Shown piece after piece: positions 34,708 to 43,465 of a DNA stretch of 64,000 nucleotides; the stretch's first letter is position 1, and each line of letters begins with the position of its first letter. The stretch spans positions 558,001 to 622,000 of the forward strand of contig NZ_REFU01000001.1 of NCBI RefSeq assembly GCF_003688915.1, read 5' to 3'. The notes beneath the pieces are model-generated. The model saw only the letters and a program-made list of their open reading frames with translations. It did not search any database and had not been told where the DNA came from. A program made the position numbers and the translations under genes. The DNA is from Rhodococcus sp. SBT000017 (GTDB taxonomy: Bacteria > Actinomycetota > Actinomycetes > Mycobacteriales > Mycobacteriaceae).

Positions 34708-36093
34708 TCACCCGATCCTTTGCCGCGAGCCGAGTATGCCCTGCGGCCTGACGATGAGGATGAGTATCAAGACGAGCAGTCCTCCGATGTACTTGAGATC
34801 GGGATTGATGATCAGCGTCGACCACTGCACGAGCAGACCGACGATGACGCAGCCGAGGAAGGCCCCGTACGCGGTTCCCAGTCCCCCCAATGTGATTCCG
34901 GCGAACATCAGCAGTAGGAGCTTGAAGCCCATCTCCCACTGCACGCGACCGGCGAGTTCGGAGAGACCGAACAGAACACCGCCGAGGGCGGCGAGACCGC
35001 CGCCGAGGCACCAGACGAACGTCACGACACGCTCGACATTGATGCCCGAGGATGCGGCGAGGTCGCGATTGTCGGCGACGGCGCGCATGGCCTTGCCGAT
35101 GCGCGTGCGCTGCAACATGAGTGCCACACCGACGAGGACCACCACGCTGATGATGATGCACGCGAGGTTGACGTTGGTGATGGCGAACGGGCCCCACTCG
35201 TTCTGAGTCTGAGCCTGGTAATCCGCGAACGGCTCGGCTCGGTCCGAGAAGAAGATGAGGATCAGGTAGCGGAGCGCGATCGCGAGGCCGATGGACACCA
35301 CGAGCTGAGCAATGAGGCCGGTTCGACGTTTTCGCAACGGTTTCCAGATGGCCGCGTTGTTGAGCCAGCCGATCGCGACGCCGACGATGATCGCGAGGAT
35401 CGTGGCCGGGATGAGTTGGATACCCATCGTGACGTTGAAGACCCAGGCCGCAACCGCGCCGAGCGTGACCAACTCACCGTGCGCAAAGTTCGTCAGTCCG
35501 GTGGTTCCGAAGATCAGGCTCAGGCCGACGGCAGCGAGCGCGATGACGAGTCCGAACCGGAAGCCGTCCACCGTGGTTCGCAGGAACTGCTCCCAGACCG
35601 GGACGCTGGTGGCTGTTCTGGCCTCACCGAACGAGAAGATGACGGTGTTGGAGCGCCCGGCCTGCACATCGCGCTGGACCTCGCCCTGGACGCTCACCCC
35701 GTCGGGGAGCGTTTCCTCGACGACCTGGAATGTGTATGTGCCGGGAGACAATTCGAGGGTCCACCGGCCGCCGGTTTCACTGGTGGTGCGGGCGACTTCG
35801 GAGCCGGACGCGTCGAGCGCAGCGACGTCGACGCCGATGAGTCGTTCGCCACCGTTGTTGAGAGATCCGGCGACGCTGACCGCGTCTGCGGGCGGTGCCT
35901 GTTCGGCACTGGTCCCCGGTGCTGCCGGGGGAGTGGGGGTAGGTTCCTGGGCCAATGCCGGCGCACTGAACAGCAGCGCGGCAATGGAACTCAGAACGGC
36001 GAGTAGGAGTGTTCGCTGGAAGAGCCGAACGGCAGATCTTGCGCGCAACCTCGGCGGTTGCACCTTTCTGGTCCATCGAACATTTGGAGCCAC
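34708..36093 (-). CDS. livH: LivH-type permease with N-terminal secreted beta-domain
   Basis: 461 residues, about 170 longer than a usual LivH. Residues 1-49 look like a signal peptide (LLLAVLSSIAALLFSAPALA, cleavage before QEPT). A Pro/Ala linker and a beta-sandwich of the carboxypeptidase-regulatory/CNA-B kind follow (residues ~70-150: VSVAGSLNNGGERLIGVDVA; GRWTLELSPGTYTFQVV). The permease occupies ~170-461 (IALAAVGLSLIFGTTGLTNF; coupling loop GKAMRAVADNRDLAASSGIN). The extracytoplasmic domain may position the binding lipoprotein. First gene of the operon; divergent from polA with a 215-bp intergenic region holding no other recognisable gene. Confidence 0.9.
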   Translation of the reverse strand: MAPNVRWTRKVQPPRLRARSAVRLFQRTLLLAVLSSIAALLFSAPALAQEPTPTPPAAPGTSAEQAPPADAVSVAGSLNNGGERLIGVDVAALDASGSEVARTTSETGGRWTLELSPGTYTFQVVEETLPDGVSVQGEVQRDVQAGRSNTVIFSFGEARTATSVPVWEQFLRTTVDGFRFGLVIALAAVGLSLIFGTTGLTNFAHGELVTLGAVAAWVFNVTMGIQLIPATILAIIVGVAIGWLNNAAIWKPLRKRRTGLIAQLVVSIGLAIALRYLILIFFSDRAEPFADYQAQTQNEWGPFAITNVNLACIIISVVVLVGVALMLQRTRIGKAMRAVADNRDLAASSGINVERVVTFVWCLGGGLAALGGVLFGLSELAGRVQWEMGFKLLLLMFAGITLGGLGTAYGAFLGCVIVGLLVQWSTLIINPDLKYIGGLLVLILILIVRPQGILGSRQRIG

Positions 36094-36308
36094 GCACGTC
36101 CTCCGGACGGTTGTCGTTGTGCCACGGGAATGGGGGTTTCCTGCAATTGTCGGACTCTATCCGCTGAAACGACGCAAAATCGGCGACTGAGATTTCCGGA
36201 AAGTATCGGTTGTGTTTCGCGGTGCGCGACGCTCGCCGTGAGTGCGATCGCGGCTGCCGCGTGCATCCGGCTACGAGTTGTCGGACCGGCTCCCTAGACT
36301 GGTCAACC

Positions 36309-39050
36309 GTGAGCCCAGTAACCGAGAAAAGTGCAGCGCCCGCAGCCGAGACCGATGCGAAAGCAGGCGGGGAGCGGCCCACGTTGCTGCTCATCGACGG
36401 CCACTCGATGGCGTTCCGTGCCTTCTTCGCGTTACCTGCGGACAACTTCAAGACCACCAGCGGTCAGTCCACCAATGCCGTGTACGGGTTCACCTCGATG
36501 TTGATCAATCTGCTGCGGGACGAGAAACCGACGCACATCGCGGCGGCGTTCGACGTCTCACGGCAGACCTTCCGCGCCGAGCGGTTCCCCGAGTACAAGG
36601 CCAACCGCAGCAAGACGCCGGACGAGTTCGCCGGCCAGGTCGACATCACCAAGGACGTACTCGGGGCCATGGGTATCCCGGTGATGGCAGAGGCGGGCTT
36701 CGAGGCGGACGACATCATCGCCACCCTGGTGACCCAGGCGGAGGCGCTCGGCTACCGCGTTCTGGTGGTCACCGGCGACCGCGATGCGCTCCAGTTGGTG
36801 ACCGACAACGTCACGGTGCTGTATCCGCGCAAGGGTGTCTCGGATCTGACGCGGTTCACCCCCGACGAGGTCGCCACCAAGTACGGATTGACGCCGTCGC
36901 AGTACCCGGACTTCGCGGCTCTGCGCGGCGACCCGAGCGACAACCTTCCCGGCATTCCCGGGGTCGGCGAGAAGACGGCGACCAAGTGGATCATCGAATA
37001 CGGTTCCCTCACCGCTCTCGTCGACAACGTGGACAAGGTCAAGGGCAAAGTGGGAGATGCACTGCGCGCCAACCTGTCGAGTGTGGTGCTCAACCGCGAG
37101 CTCACCGAGATGGTGCGCGATGTGCCGTTGCCCTACACCCCCGATCAGCTCGAACTGGCTCCGTGGGATCGCGAGAAGATCCATGCCTTGTTCGACGATC
37201 TGGAGTTCCGCATTCTGCGGGACCGGTTGTTCGAGACTCTCGCGTCGGTCGAACCCGAAGCTGAGGAGGGTTTCGACGTCCGCGGCGGCATCGTCGCGCC
37301 GGGCGAACTGGCCGCGTGGCTGGCAGAACACGCGGCCGACGGCCGGCGCAGCGGGCTGTCGATCCTCGGCCCGCGTCGGCCGTTCGACAGCGACGCGACG
37401 TCGGTGGCGATCGCTGCGGCCGACGGTGAGGGGGCGTTCGTCACGACGACCGCTCTCGACGAATCCGACGAGCAGGCACTCGCCGCCTGGCTCGCCGATC
37501 CGGCGCAACCCAAGGCGCTGCACGAGGCCAAGTGGGCTCTGCATGCGGTTCGTGGGCGCGGCTGGACCCTCGGCGGGTTGACCACCGACACCGCCCTTGC
37601 TGCGTACCTGGTGCGGCCCGGTCAGCGATCCTTCAACCTCGACGACCTGTCGTTGCGCTACCTCAAACGCGAACTCCGGGTGGAGGATGCGGGTGAAGGT
37701 CAGATGTCGTTGCTCGACGCCGAGGACACCGCCGATGCGGCGTTCGCAGAGGGCGAGATTCTCAAGGCGCGGGCCGTCATCGACCTGGCCGATGCGCTGG
37801 ACGCCGAGCTGGCCGCCATCGAGTCGACCACCCTGCTCTCCGAGATGGAGCTGCCGCTGCTGACGGTGTTGGCCGATGTCGAGGCAACGGGTATCGCCGT
37901 GAACGGTGATCACCTCCGCGCACTGCAGTCCGGATTCGCTGCGCAGGTGGACGAGGCCGCGAACTCCGCCTACGGCGTGATCGACAAGCAGATCAACCTC
38001 GGGTCACCGAAGCAGTTGCAGGTGGTGCTGTTCGAGGAACTCGACATGCCCAAGACGAAGAAGACCAAGACCGGGTACACCACCGATGCCGATGCGCTGC
38101 AAGGGTTGTTCGAGAAGACCGAGCATCCGTTCCTGAAGTTTCTGCTCGATCACCGGGACGCGACGCGGATGAAGGTGACGGTCGACGGCCTGCTGAAATC
38201 CGTTGCCGACGACGGACGCATTCACACGACGTTCAATCAGACGGTCGCGGCCACGGGACGGCTGTCCTCCACCGAGCCGAACCTGCAGAACATTCCGGTT
38301 CGCAACGAGGCGGGCCGCCACATCCGGGACGGCTTCGTCGTCGGGGCGGGGTACGACACCCTGCTCACGGCCGACTACAGCCAGATCGAGATGCGCATCA
38401 TGGCGCACGTCTCCGGCGACGAAGGGCTGATCGAGGCCTTCAACACCGGCGAGGATCTGCACAGCTTCGTCGGTGCCCGGGCATTCGGCGTGCCGATCGA
38501 GGAGGTCACCCCCGAACTGCGCCGCCGGGTCAAGGCGATGTCGTACGGACTGGCCTACGGGCTCAGCGCTTTCGGTCTCGCCGCGCAGCTCAAGATCTCC
38601 ACCGACGAGGCGAAGCAGCAGATGGAGGCGTACTTCGCGCGGTTCGGAGGCGTCCGTGACTACCTGCGCAACGCCGTCGAGGAAGCGCGCAAGGTGGGGT
38701 ACACCTCCACGCTGTACGGCAGGCGCCGCTACTTGCCCGATCTCAACAGCGACAATCGTCAGCGTCGCGAGGTGGCCGAGCGGGCCGCACTCAATGCCCC
38801 GATCCAGGGCACTGCCGCAGACATCATCAAGGTTGCGATGATCGACGTACACAAGTCGCTGGCGGAGTCGACGCTGAAGTCACGAATGCTGTTGCAGGTA
38901 CACGACGAATTGGTGCTCGAGGTCGTCGAATCCGAGCGCGAGGAAGTCGAGGCACTGGTACGCGACAAGATGTCCTCGGCCATCGAACTGTCGGTGCCCC
39001 TCGAAGTCTCGGTCGGCACCGGGCGCAGCTGGGATGCCGCAGCACACTGA
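36309..39050 (+). CDS. polA: DNA polymerase I
   Basis: 913 residues. 5'-3' exonuclease domain (LLLIDGHSMAFRAFFALPAD; FEADDIIATL; VTGDRDALQLV; LRGDPSDNLPGIPGVGEKTA), a 3'-5' exonuclease-like domain around residues 330-500 whose acidic catalytic residues are not evident (proofreading probably lost, as in mycobacterial PolA), and the polymerase domain with motif A TADYSQIEMRIMAH, the O-helix RRRVKAMSYGLAYGLS and motif C QVHDELVLEV. Acts in Okazaki-fragment maturation and excision repair. GTG 36,309 follows a -10-like TAGACT by about eight bases, so the transcript may be leaderless. Confidence 0.97.
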   Translation: MSPVTEKSAAPAAETDAKAGGERPTLLLIDGHSMAFRAFFALPADNFKTTSGQSTNAVYGFTSMLINLLRDEKPTHIAAAFDVSRQTFRAERFPEYKANRSKTPDEFAGQVDITKDVLGAMGIPVMAEAGFEADDIIATLVTQAEALGYRVLVVTGDRDALQLVTDNVTVLYPRKGVSDLTRFTPDEVATKYGLTPSQYPDFAALRGDPSDNLPGIPGVGEKTATKWIIEYGSLTALVDNVDKVKGKVGDALRANLSSVVLNRELTEMVRDVPLPYTPDQLELAPWDREKIHALFDDLEFRILRDRLFETLASVEPEAEEGFDVRGGIVAPGELAAWLAEHAADGRRSGLSILGPRRPFDSDATSVAIAAADGEGAFVTTTALDESDEQALAAWLADPAQPKALHEAKWALHAVRGRGWTLGGLTTDTALAAYLVRPGQRSFNLDDLSLRYLKRELRVEDAGEGQMSLLDAEDTADAAFAEGEILKARAVIDLADALDAELAAIESTTLLSEMELPLLTVLADVEATGIAVNGDHLRALQSGFAAQVDEAANSAYGVIDKQINLGSPKQLQVVLFEELDMPKTKKTKTGYTTDADALQGLFEKTEHPFLKFLLDHRDATRMKVTVDGLLKSVADDGRIHTTFNQTVAATGRLSSTEPNLQNIPVRNEAGRHIRDGFVVGAGYDTLLTADYSQIEMRIMAHVSGDEGLIEAFNTGEDLHSFVGARAFGVPIEEVTPELRRRVKAMSYGLAYGLSAFGLAAQLKISTDEAKQQMEAYFARFGGVRDYLRNAVEEARKVGYTSTLYGRRRYLPDLNSDNRQRREVAERAALNAPIQGTAADIIKVAMIDVHKSLAESTLKSRMLLQVHDELVLEVVESEREEVEALVRDKMSSAIELSVPLEVSVGTGRSWDAAAH

Positions 39051-39068
39051 TTCGACCTATGGCCAGGC

Positions 39069-39104
39069 GAAGGGCCGCTCACCGAATTCGGTGAGCGGCC
39101 CTTC
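39069..39104. terminator. Bidirectional terminator between polA and thioredoxin
   Basis: 36-bp perfect palindrome centred on GAATTC (arms GAAGGGCCGCTCACCGAA and its complement) between convergent polA (stop 39,050) and the thioredoxin gene (stop 39,128). Confidence 0.85.
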
Positions 39105-39127
39105 ACTTAATGTGCAGCGACCAGAGA

Positions 39128-39499
39128 TTACTCCGCCGCGGGAGCCTGCTCGGCGATCTGCTGGCGCACGACGTCCATGTCGAGTGCCTTGATCTGACCG
39201 ACGAGGTCCTCGAGCGCCGGTGCAGGCAGTGCGCCGGGCTGTGCGTAGACGAGAATTCCTTCGCGGAACGCCATGATCGTCGGGATCGACTGGATCTGCG
39301 CTGCCGCAGCAAGGCCCTGCTCGGCCTCGGTGTCGACCTTGGCGTGCACGACGTCGGGGTGTGCGTCGGACGATTGCTCGAAGGTGGGAGCGAACTGGCG
39401 GCACGGTCCGCACCAGGACGCCCAGAAATCGACCAACACCACGTCGTTGCTCGTCACGATCTCGTCGAAATTCTGCTGGGTCAAAGTCTGAGTGGCCAC
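39128..39499 (-). CDS. trxA: Thioredoxin
   Basis: 123 residues. Active site VDFWASWCGPCRQFAP (CGPC), then VHAKVDTEAEQGLAAAA, the conserved cis-Pro in QSIPTIMAFREG and a C-terminal helix. The tail after residue ~108 (QQIAEQAPAAE) is a little longer than in classic TrxA. Cytosolic disulfide reductase. GTG start with AAAGGGA upstream. Several thioredoxins are usual in this group, so the symbol marks the family rather than the specific paralogue. Confidence 0.9.
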   Translation of the reverse strand: MATQTLTQQNFDEIVTSNDVVLVDFWASWCGPCRQFAPTFEQSSDAHPDVVHAKVDTEAEQGLAAAAQIQSIPTIMAFREGILVYAQPGALPAPALEDLVGQIKALDMDVVRQQIAEQAPAAE

Positions 39500-39584
39500 G
39501 CGGTCCCTTTCGATTGATTGCGCTTCTGGTGTGTCTCAACGCAGGTACTCGCCGGAATCATCCCGGCTGTGTACGGCCCCCTGC

Positions 39585-40583
39585 TCAGGCGGGCTGGGGT
39601 GCGGCACGGAACGTGCGGCGATACGAATTGGGCGTGGTGCATCGCAATCGCACGAAATGCTGACGCAGGGCCGCGGCGTTTCCGAAGCCGACCACCTCGG
39701 CAATCGAATCCATCGGCAGGTCGGAGTTCTCCAACAGCTGCTGCGCAGCCAGTACTCGTTGGTCGTTGAGCCAGCGTGCGGGAGTCGTTCCGGTCTCGGC
39801 CGCGAACTTGCGGGCGAAGGTTCGCGCAGACATGTTCACCCGCGCCGCCAATCGACCGATGGTGAGCTCGGAGTCGAGATTCTCGGTCATCCAGTCCAGC
39901 AGCGGAGCCAGTGTCTCGGTGCGAGTGGCGGGCAGGGGACTGGTGACGAATTGAGCCTGGCCGCCGTCACGATGCGGAGGAACGACCATCCTGCGGGCGA
40001 TGCCGTTCGCCACGACACTGCCCTGGTACTTGCGCACGATGTGCAGGCACAGGTCGATGCCGGCTGCCGTGCCGGCGCTGGTGAGTACGTTGCCTGCATC
40101 CACGTAGAGGACATTCGGATCCACCTGTGCCAGGGGGTATTTCGCGGCCAGAGAGGCAGAGTGCCGCCAATGCGTCGTGCAGGGTCGGCCGTCGAGGAGT
40201 CCCGCCTTGCCGAGTACGAAGGCGCCGTTGCAGAGGCTCGCGACCATCGCGCCTCGTTCCACCGCCGCGCGCAGTTTGGCCAGCAGAGGTTCGATGGATG
40301 CGTCGTATTCGGTGCCGCAGACGAAGCTGCCGTCGACTGCCGCCTCGGTGCCCCCGGCCGGGATGATGATCAGGTCGGCGCTGTCGAGACTGTCGAGATC
40401 GTGTGGCACGTCGATGGTGTAGCCGACGCGGGTGCGGATCGGTTGGGGTACACCCGCGATCAGGGAGAAGTCGTAGGTGGGAAGGCCCTCGTCCGAGCGA
40501 TCGAATCCGAACACCTCGCAGGCGACGCCCAGCTCGAAAGGTTCGGTCAACGGCATCAGCGCGACGACCACTCGTTTCAGCAT
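39585..40583 (-). CDS. GlxA-type AraC-family regulator with DJ-1/PfpI domain
   Basis: 332 residues from ATG 40,583. The N-terminal ~190 residues form a DJ-1/PfpI-like amidotransferase fold (KRVVVALMPLTEPFELGVAC; DLIIIPAGGTEAAVDG; nucleophile-elbow-like MVASLCNGAFVLGKAGLLDG). The C-terminus holds two AraC-type HTHs (SELTIGRLAARVNMSARTFA; MDSIAEVVGFGNAAALRQHF). Such regulators often control amine, nitrile or amino acid metabolism. Its target is not evident; the nearest divergent gene is a 38-residue membrane peptide. Confidence 0.92.
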   Translation of the reverse strand: MLKRVVVALMPLTEPFELGVACEVFGFDRSDEGLPTYDFSLIAGVPQPIRTRVGYTIDVPHDLDSLDSADLIIIPAGGTEAAVDGSFVCGTEYDASIEPLLAKLRAAVERGAMVASLCNGAFVLGKAGLLDGRPCTTHWRHSASLAAKYPLAQVDPNVLYVDAGNVLTSAGTAAGIDLCLHIVRKYQGSVVANGIARRMVVPPHRDGGQAQFVTSPLPATRTETLAPLLDWMTENLDSELTIGRLAARVNMSARTFARKFAAETGTTPARWLNDQRVLAAQQLLENSDLPMDSIAEVVGFGNAAALRQHFVRLRCTTPNSYRRTFRAAPQPA

Positions 40584-40665
40584 GCGTAGAAGTATGGCAG
40601 AAAGTCGTCGATATGTGGCGTTACTGCCACTCGTGCACTGTCTCTGCAGGTTGGAAGCTAACGGC

Positions 40666-40782
40666 ATGACAATTGTATTGGTGCTTGTGCTGCTTTTCCT
40701 TGCCCTCGACGCCTTCGTGCTCGCAGGCTTCGCTCCCGATACCCACGCGGAGGTGACTCAGTTCGGTGACTATCGGTTCTGA
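40666..40782 (+). CDS. 38-residue membrane peptide
   Basis: A short frame starting MTIVLVLVLLFLALDAFVLA and ending GDYRF: one transmembrane helix plus a 15-residue acidic tail. GGAAG lies seven bases before the ATG. It is divergent from the GlxA-type regulator and convergent with the 2H-phosphoesterase gene. It may be a regulated small membrane protein; no family recognised. Confidence 0.5.
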   Translation: MTIVLVLVLLFLALDAFVLAGFAPDTHAEVTQFGDYRF

Positions 40783-40792
40783 CGTTCGCCGA

Positions 40793-41308
40793 TCATCCGA
40801 TTCGCCATTCACGTTTGCCCTCGCCGTCCCATCTGCGCAGCGCAACTGCGGATCCGACCAGATCGTCGACGTTCACAGAGAGCATGCGCACCGCTGCTCC
40901 TGCCTCCTCGGGGGTCAACCGTCGGGCGACCGTCACGTGAGGTGTCCAACGGCCGGGTTCGAGGTGATCGAGCGATCGTTCGCCCACGGCCTCGTACAGC
41001 CGGGCGTGCAGATCGAGCAACTCGCTCGACGGAACGACCAGTCGAGCCAGCGTGATCGTTCGACCACCGAACACGACGAGCCCACCGAGACGCACATCGA
41101 ACGGATCGAAGCGGACCGCATCGCCGTCGTCCACCGCGGCCGGCATCGACGACGCCACCGCGACGGTGACGTGCGGGCGGTTCGACTCACCGCGGTGGCG
41201 GTCCTGGCTCGGGAGGCCGGCTTCGGACAGTGCCGCCCACTCGCGGCGAACCGCGGCGTCGAGGCCGGCGTCGAGGAGAAGTTCTGCGGACTGCACCATG
41301 GAGGCCAT
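40793..41308 (-). CDS. 2H phosphoesterase (2'-5' RNA ligase-like) family protein
   Basis: 171 residues with the two H-x-T/S motifs that define the family: PHVTVAVASSMPA (about residue 47) and TPHVTVARRLTPE (about residue 125). These enzymes hydrolyse cyclic phosphodiesters in RNA or nucleotides; the substrate here is unknown. The start may be ATG 41,308 or 41,299. The former would overlap the translation start of the divergent dehydrogenase gene, so a leaderless start at 41,299 is possible. Confidence 0.82.
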   Translation of the reverse strand: MASMVQSAELLLDAGLDAAVRREWAALSEAGLPSQDRHRGESNRPHVTVAVASSMPAAVDDGDAVRFDPFDVRLGGLVVFGGRTITLARLVVPSSELLDLHARLYEAVGERSLDHLEPGRWTPHVTVARRLTPEEAGAAVRMLSVNVDDLVGSAVALRRWDGEGKREWRIG

Positions 41309-41309
41309 G

Positions 41310-42407
41310 ATGTCGCAGACGGACGGCCGGAATGCAACGGCGCTACGGATCGGGGCCATGCCCGGCGACGGGATAGGCCACGAGATCGTGCCCGCAACGA
41401 TCCGGGTGGTCGACGCGGCCCTGGCAGCCATCGGTGGACCGGCAGTCGATTGGGTGCACCTGCCGCTGGGCCTAGGTGCCATCGACGAGCACGGGACGCC
41501 CATGCCCGATTCCACGCTCTCGAAGTTGGGCGAGCTCGAAAGCTGGATTCTCGGACCGCACGACAGCGCGTCCTATCCGGACCCGTTCCGGTCACAGCTG
41601 ACTCCGGGCGGACGGATTCGCAAGAATTTCGATCTGTTCGCCAACATCCGGCCGGCTAGAACGCTGCCCGGCGTACGGGCGGTGTCCCCGCGGATGGATC
41701 TGGTGGTCGTGCGGGAGAACACCGAGGGGTTCTACGCCGATCGCAACATGTTCGTCGGCAGCGGGGAGTTCATGCCCACTCCCGATGTGGCACTGGCGGT
41801 CGGAGTGTTCACGCGCGCGGCCTGCGAACGCATTGCACGTGAGGCATTCTCGTTGGCCGAGCGCCGCAGCAGGAAGCTGACGATCGTGCACAAGACCAAT
41901 GTGCTCTCGATGACGACGGGGCTGTTCCGCGATGCGTGCCGCGCAGTGGGAGAGCAGTTTCCGCACGTCGACGTGACCGAGGAACACGTCGACGCGCTTG
42001 CGGCGCACCTGGTTCGACGGGGCGAGGATTACGACGTCATCGTGGCCGAGAACATGTTCGGCGACATTCTGTCGGATCTGACGGGCGAGCTGTCCGGGTC
42101 GCTGGGCACCGCGCCGTCGATCAACTCCTCGGAAACGCAGGCGATGGCGCAGGCCTCGCACGGATCGGCCCCGGACATCGCAGGCAAGAACCGTGCCAAT
42201 CCGACGGCGCTATTCCTGTCGGCTGCGATGCTGCTCGAGTGGCTCGCCCCGCGGCATCGGGACGAACGGTTGGCCGCGGCCGCAGGCAGGATCCGACACG
42301 CCGTCGATGCCACGGTCGAATCCGGGGTCGCGACAGCCGACCTCGGCGGGCAGGCGTCGACCAGTGCATTCACCGAGGCCGTCGAAGCCCGGGTGCACCG
42401 GCGCTGA
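41310..42407 (+). CDS. Isocitrate/isopropylmalate dehydrogenase family protein (tartrate dehydrogenase-like)
   Basis: 365 residues, NAD(P)-dependent beta-decarboxylating dehydrogenase fold: GDGIGHEIVPATIRV at the N-terminus, substrate-binding arginines in GGRIRKNFDLFANIRPARTL, VVVRENTEGFYAD, catalytic Lys in HKTNVLSMTTGLF and metal-binding ENMFGDILSDLTGELSGSLG with HGSAPDIAGKNRANPTA. The GPHDS segment and lack of a LeuB-type signature make tartrate/malate dehydrogenase or a homologue more likely than LeuB or Icd. GGAGG five bases before ATG 41,310 sets the start. Its head adjoins the divergent 2H-phosphoesterase gene. Confidence 0.9.
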   Translation: MSQTDGRNATALRIGAMPGDGIGHEIVPATIRVVDAALAAIGGPAVDWVHLPLGLGAIDEHGTPMPDSTLSKLGELESWILGPHDSASYPDPFRSQLTPGGRIRKNFDLFANIRPARTLPGVRAVSPRMDLVVVRENTEGFYADRNMFVGSGEFMPTPDVALAVGVFTRAACERIAREAFSLAERRSRKLTIVHKTNVLSMTTGLFRDACRAVGEQFPHVDVTEEHVDALAAHLVRRGEDYDVIVAENMFGDILSDLTGELSGSLGTAPSINSSETQAMAQASHGSAPDIAGKNRANPTALFLSAAMLLEWLAPRHRDERLAAAAGRIRHAVDATVESGVATADLGGQASTSAFTEAVEARVHRR

Positions 42408-42422
42408 TCGCAGCGTTGTCGG

Positions 42423-43250
42423 TCAGAGCGGTTTGCGGCTACTGAAGATCGCGGTGCCGGGAAAGAGTTGCCCGCGCAGTGGGCTCCACTGACCCCACTC
42501 GCGGTCGAGCCACTCCGGCCAGTCCGGCTCGACGATGTCGCGCACTTCGAGACCTGCGTCGACCAGCTCGCGCACGCGATCACCGATCGTGCGGTGGTGC
42601 TCCACGTAATTGGGGGTCCCGTCGGCGTCGTACTCGACGTACGGGGTTCGATCGAAGTACGGAATCGTCGCGGTCAGACCGCCCACCCCGGGATCGTCGG
42701 GGAACACCCAGCGCATCGGGTGGTTGACCGCGAACACCCAGATCCCGCCCGGCCGCAGGACCCGCGCCACTTCCTTCATCACATTGGCGGAGTCCGCGAC
42801 GAACGGCACGGCACCGAAGGCCGAGCAGACGATGTCGAACCGTTCGTCGGCGAACGGCAAGGACTCGGCACTGGCCTGCACCAGCGGAACCGTCGACCCG
42901 CCTGCGGTCATGGCATCGACGCCGCGCTGCAACATGCCCATCGAGATGTCGAGACCGATCGCGCGCGCACCCTGAGTCCCGAGCCAGCGGGCGCACGGTG
43001 CGCTACCGCAGCCCACCTCGAGGACGTCCTTGTCCGCGACATCGCCCAGCAGATGCACGTCGCCCTCGTGCAGACCCTCCGGGCACCAGACGAACTCCCC
43101 GGATTCGGTCGATACTCCCAGAAACGCGCCGTGCGTACGGTGGTAGCTCTCGGCGTCGGAATCCCACCAGAGACGACTCGCGCGGTCGCTCGCGACCGAA
43201 TCGATTCGGCCGCGGCCGGGAGTGGACGACGGTGTGGAAAGATCGGTCAC
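42423..43250 (-). CDS. SAM-dependent class I methyltransferase
   Basis: 275 residues, Methyltransf_11/25 type. Motif I DVLEVGCGSAPCARWLG (about residue 75), LDISMGMLQRG, motif near VQASAESLPFADERFDIVCS and post-motif region VMKEVARVLRPGGIWVFAVN. An N-terminal segment WWDSDAESYHRTHGAFLG is a substrate-lid feature shared by many actinobacterial homologues. Substrate unknown. GTG start at 43,250; convergent with the dehydrogenase gene and divergent from rpsA. Confidence 0.9.
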   Translation of the reverse strand: MTDLSTPSSTPGRGRIDSVASDRASRLWWDSDAESYHRTHGAFLGVSTESGEFVWCPEGLHEGDVHLLGDVADKDVLEVGCGSAPCARWLGTQGARAIGLDISMGMLQRGVDAMTAGGSTVPLVQASAESLPFADERFDIVCSAFGAVPFVADSANVMKEVARVLRPGGIWVFAVNHPMRWVFPDDPGVGGLTATIPYFDRTPYVEYDADGTPNYVEHHRTIGDRVRELVDAGLEVRDIVEPDWPEWLDREWGQWSPLRGQLFPGTAIFSSRKPL

Positions 43251-43269
43251 ACGCCGACTCTAACCGGGT

Positions 43270-43299
43270 TTGTGCTGGTACTGCGGCATCGCGTACCCT
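43270..43299 (+). promoter_or_regulatory. Probable rpsA promoter
   Basis: TTGTGC (43,270-43,275), an 18-bp spacer and TACCCT (43,294-43,299). It leaves a leader of about 160 nt before rpsA, with no recognised riboswitch. Confidence 0.5.
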
Positions 43300-43465
43300 G
43301 TTCAACGCGAGTGTGTTCATGCTGCGCCCAGGTCGGGTTCGCTCGACGTCGGCGCACACGGATCCGGTGACGGATACGCCGAAGATGCTCGTGCTGCACA
43401 CGTTTCACCAAGTCCGACCGAACATCCATCAACCGATACCCAACCCGTCCGGAGCAACTCAACAC

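Noticed and set aside
42998..43465. Open frame extending rpsA upstream by 156 codons
   Set aside because: The conserved S1 sequence starts at 43,466, and the extension covers the promoter and the divergent methyltransferase gene.
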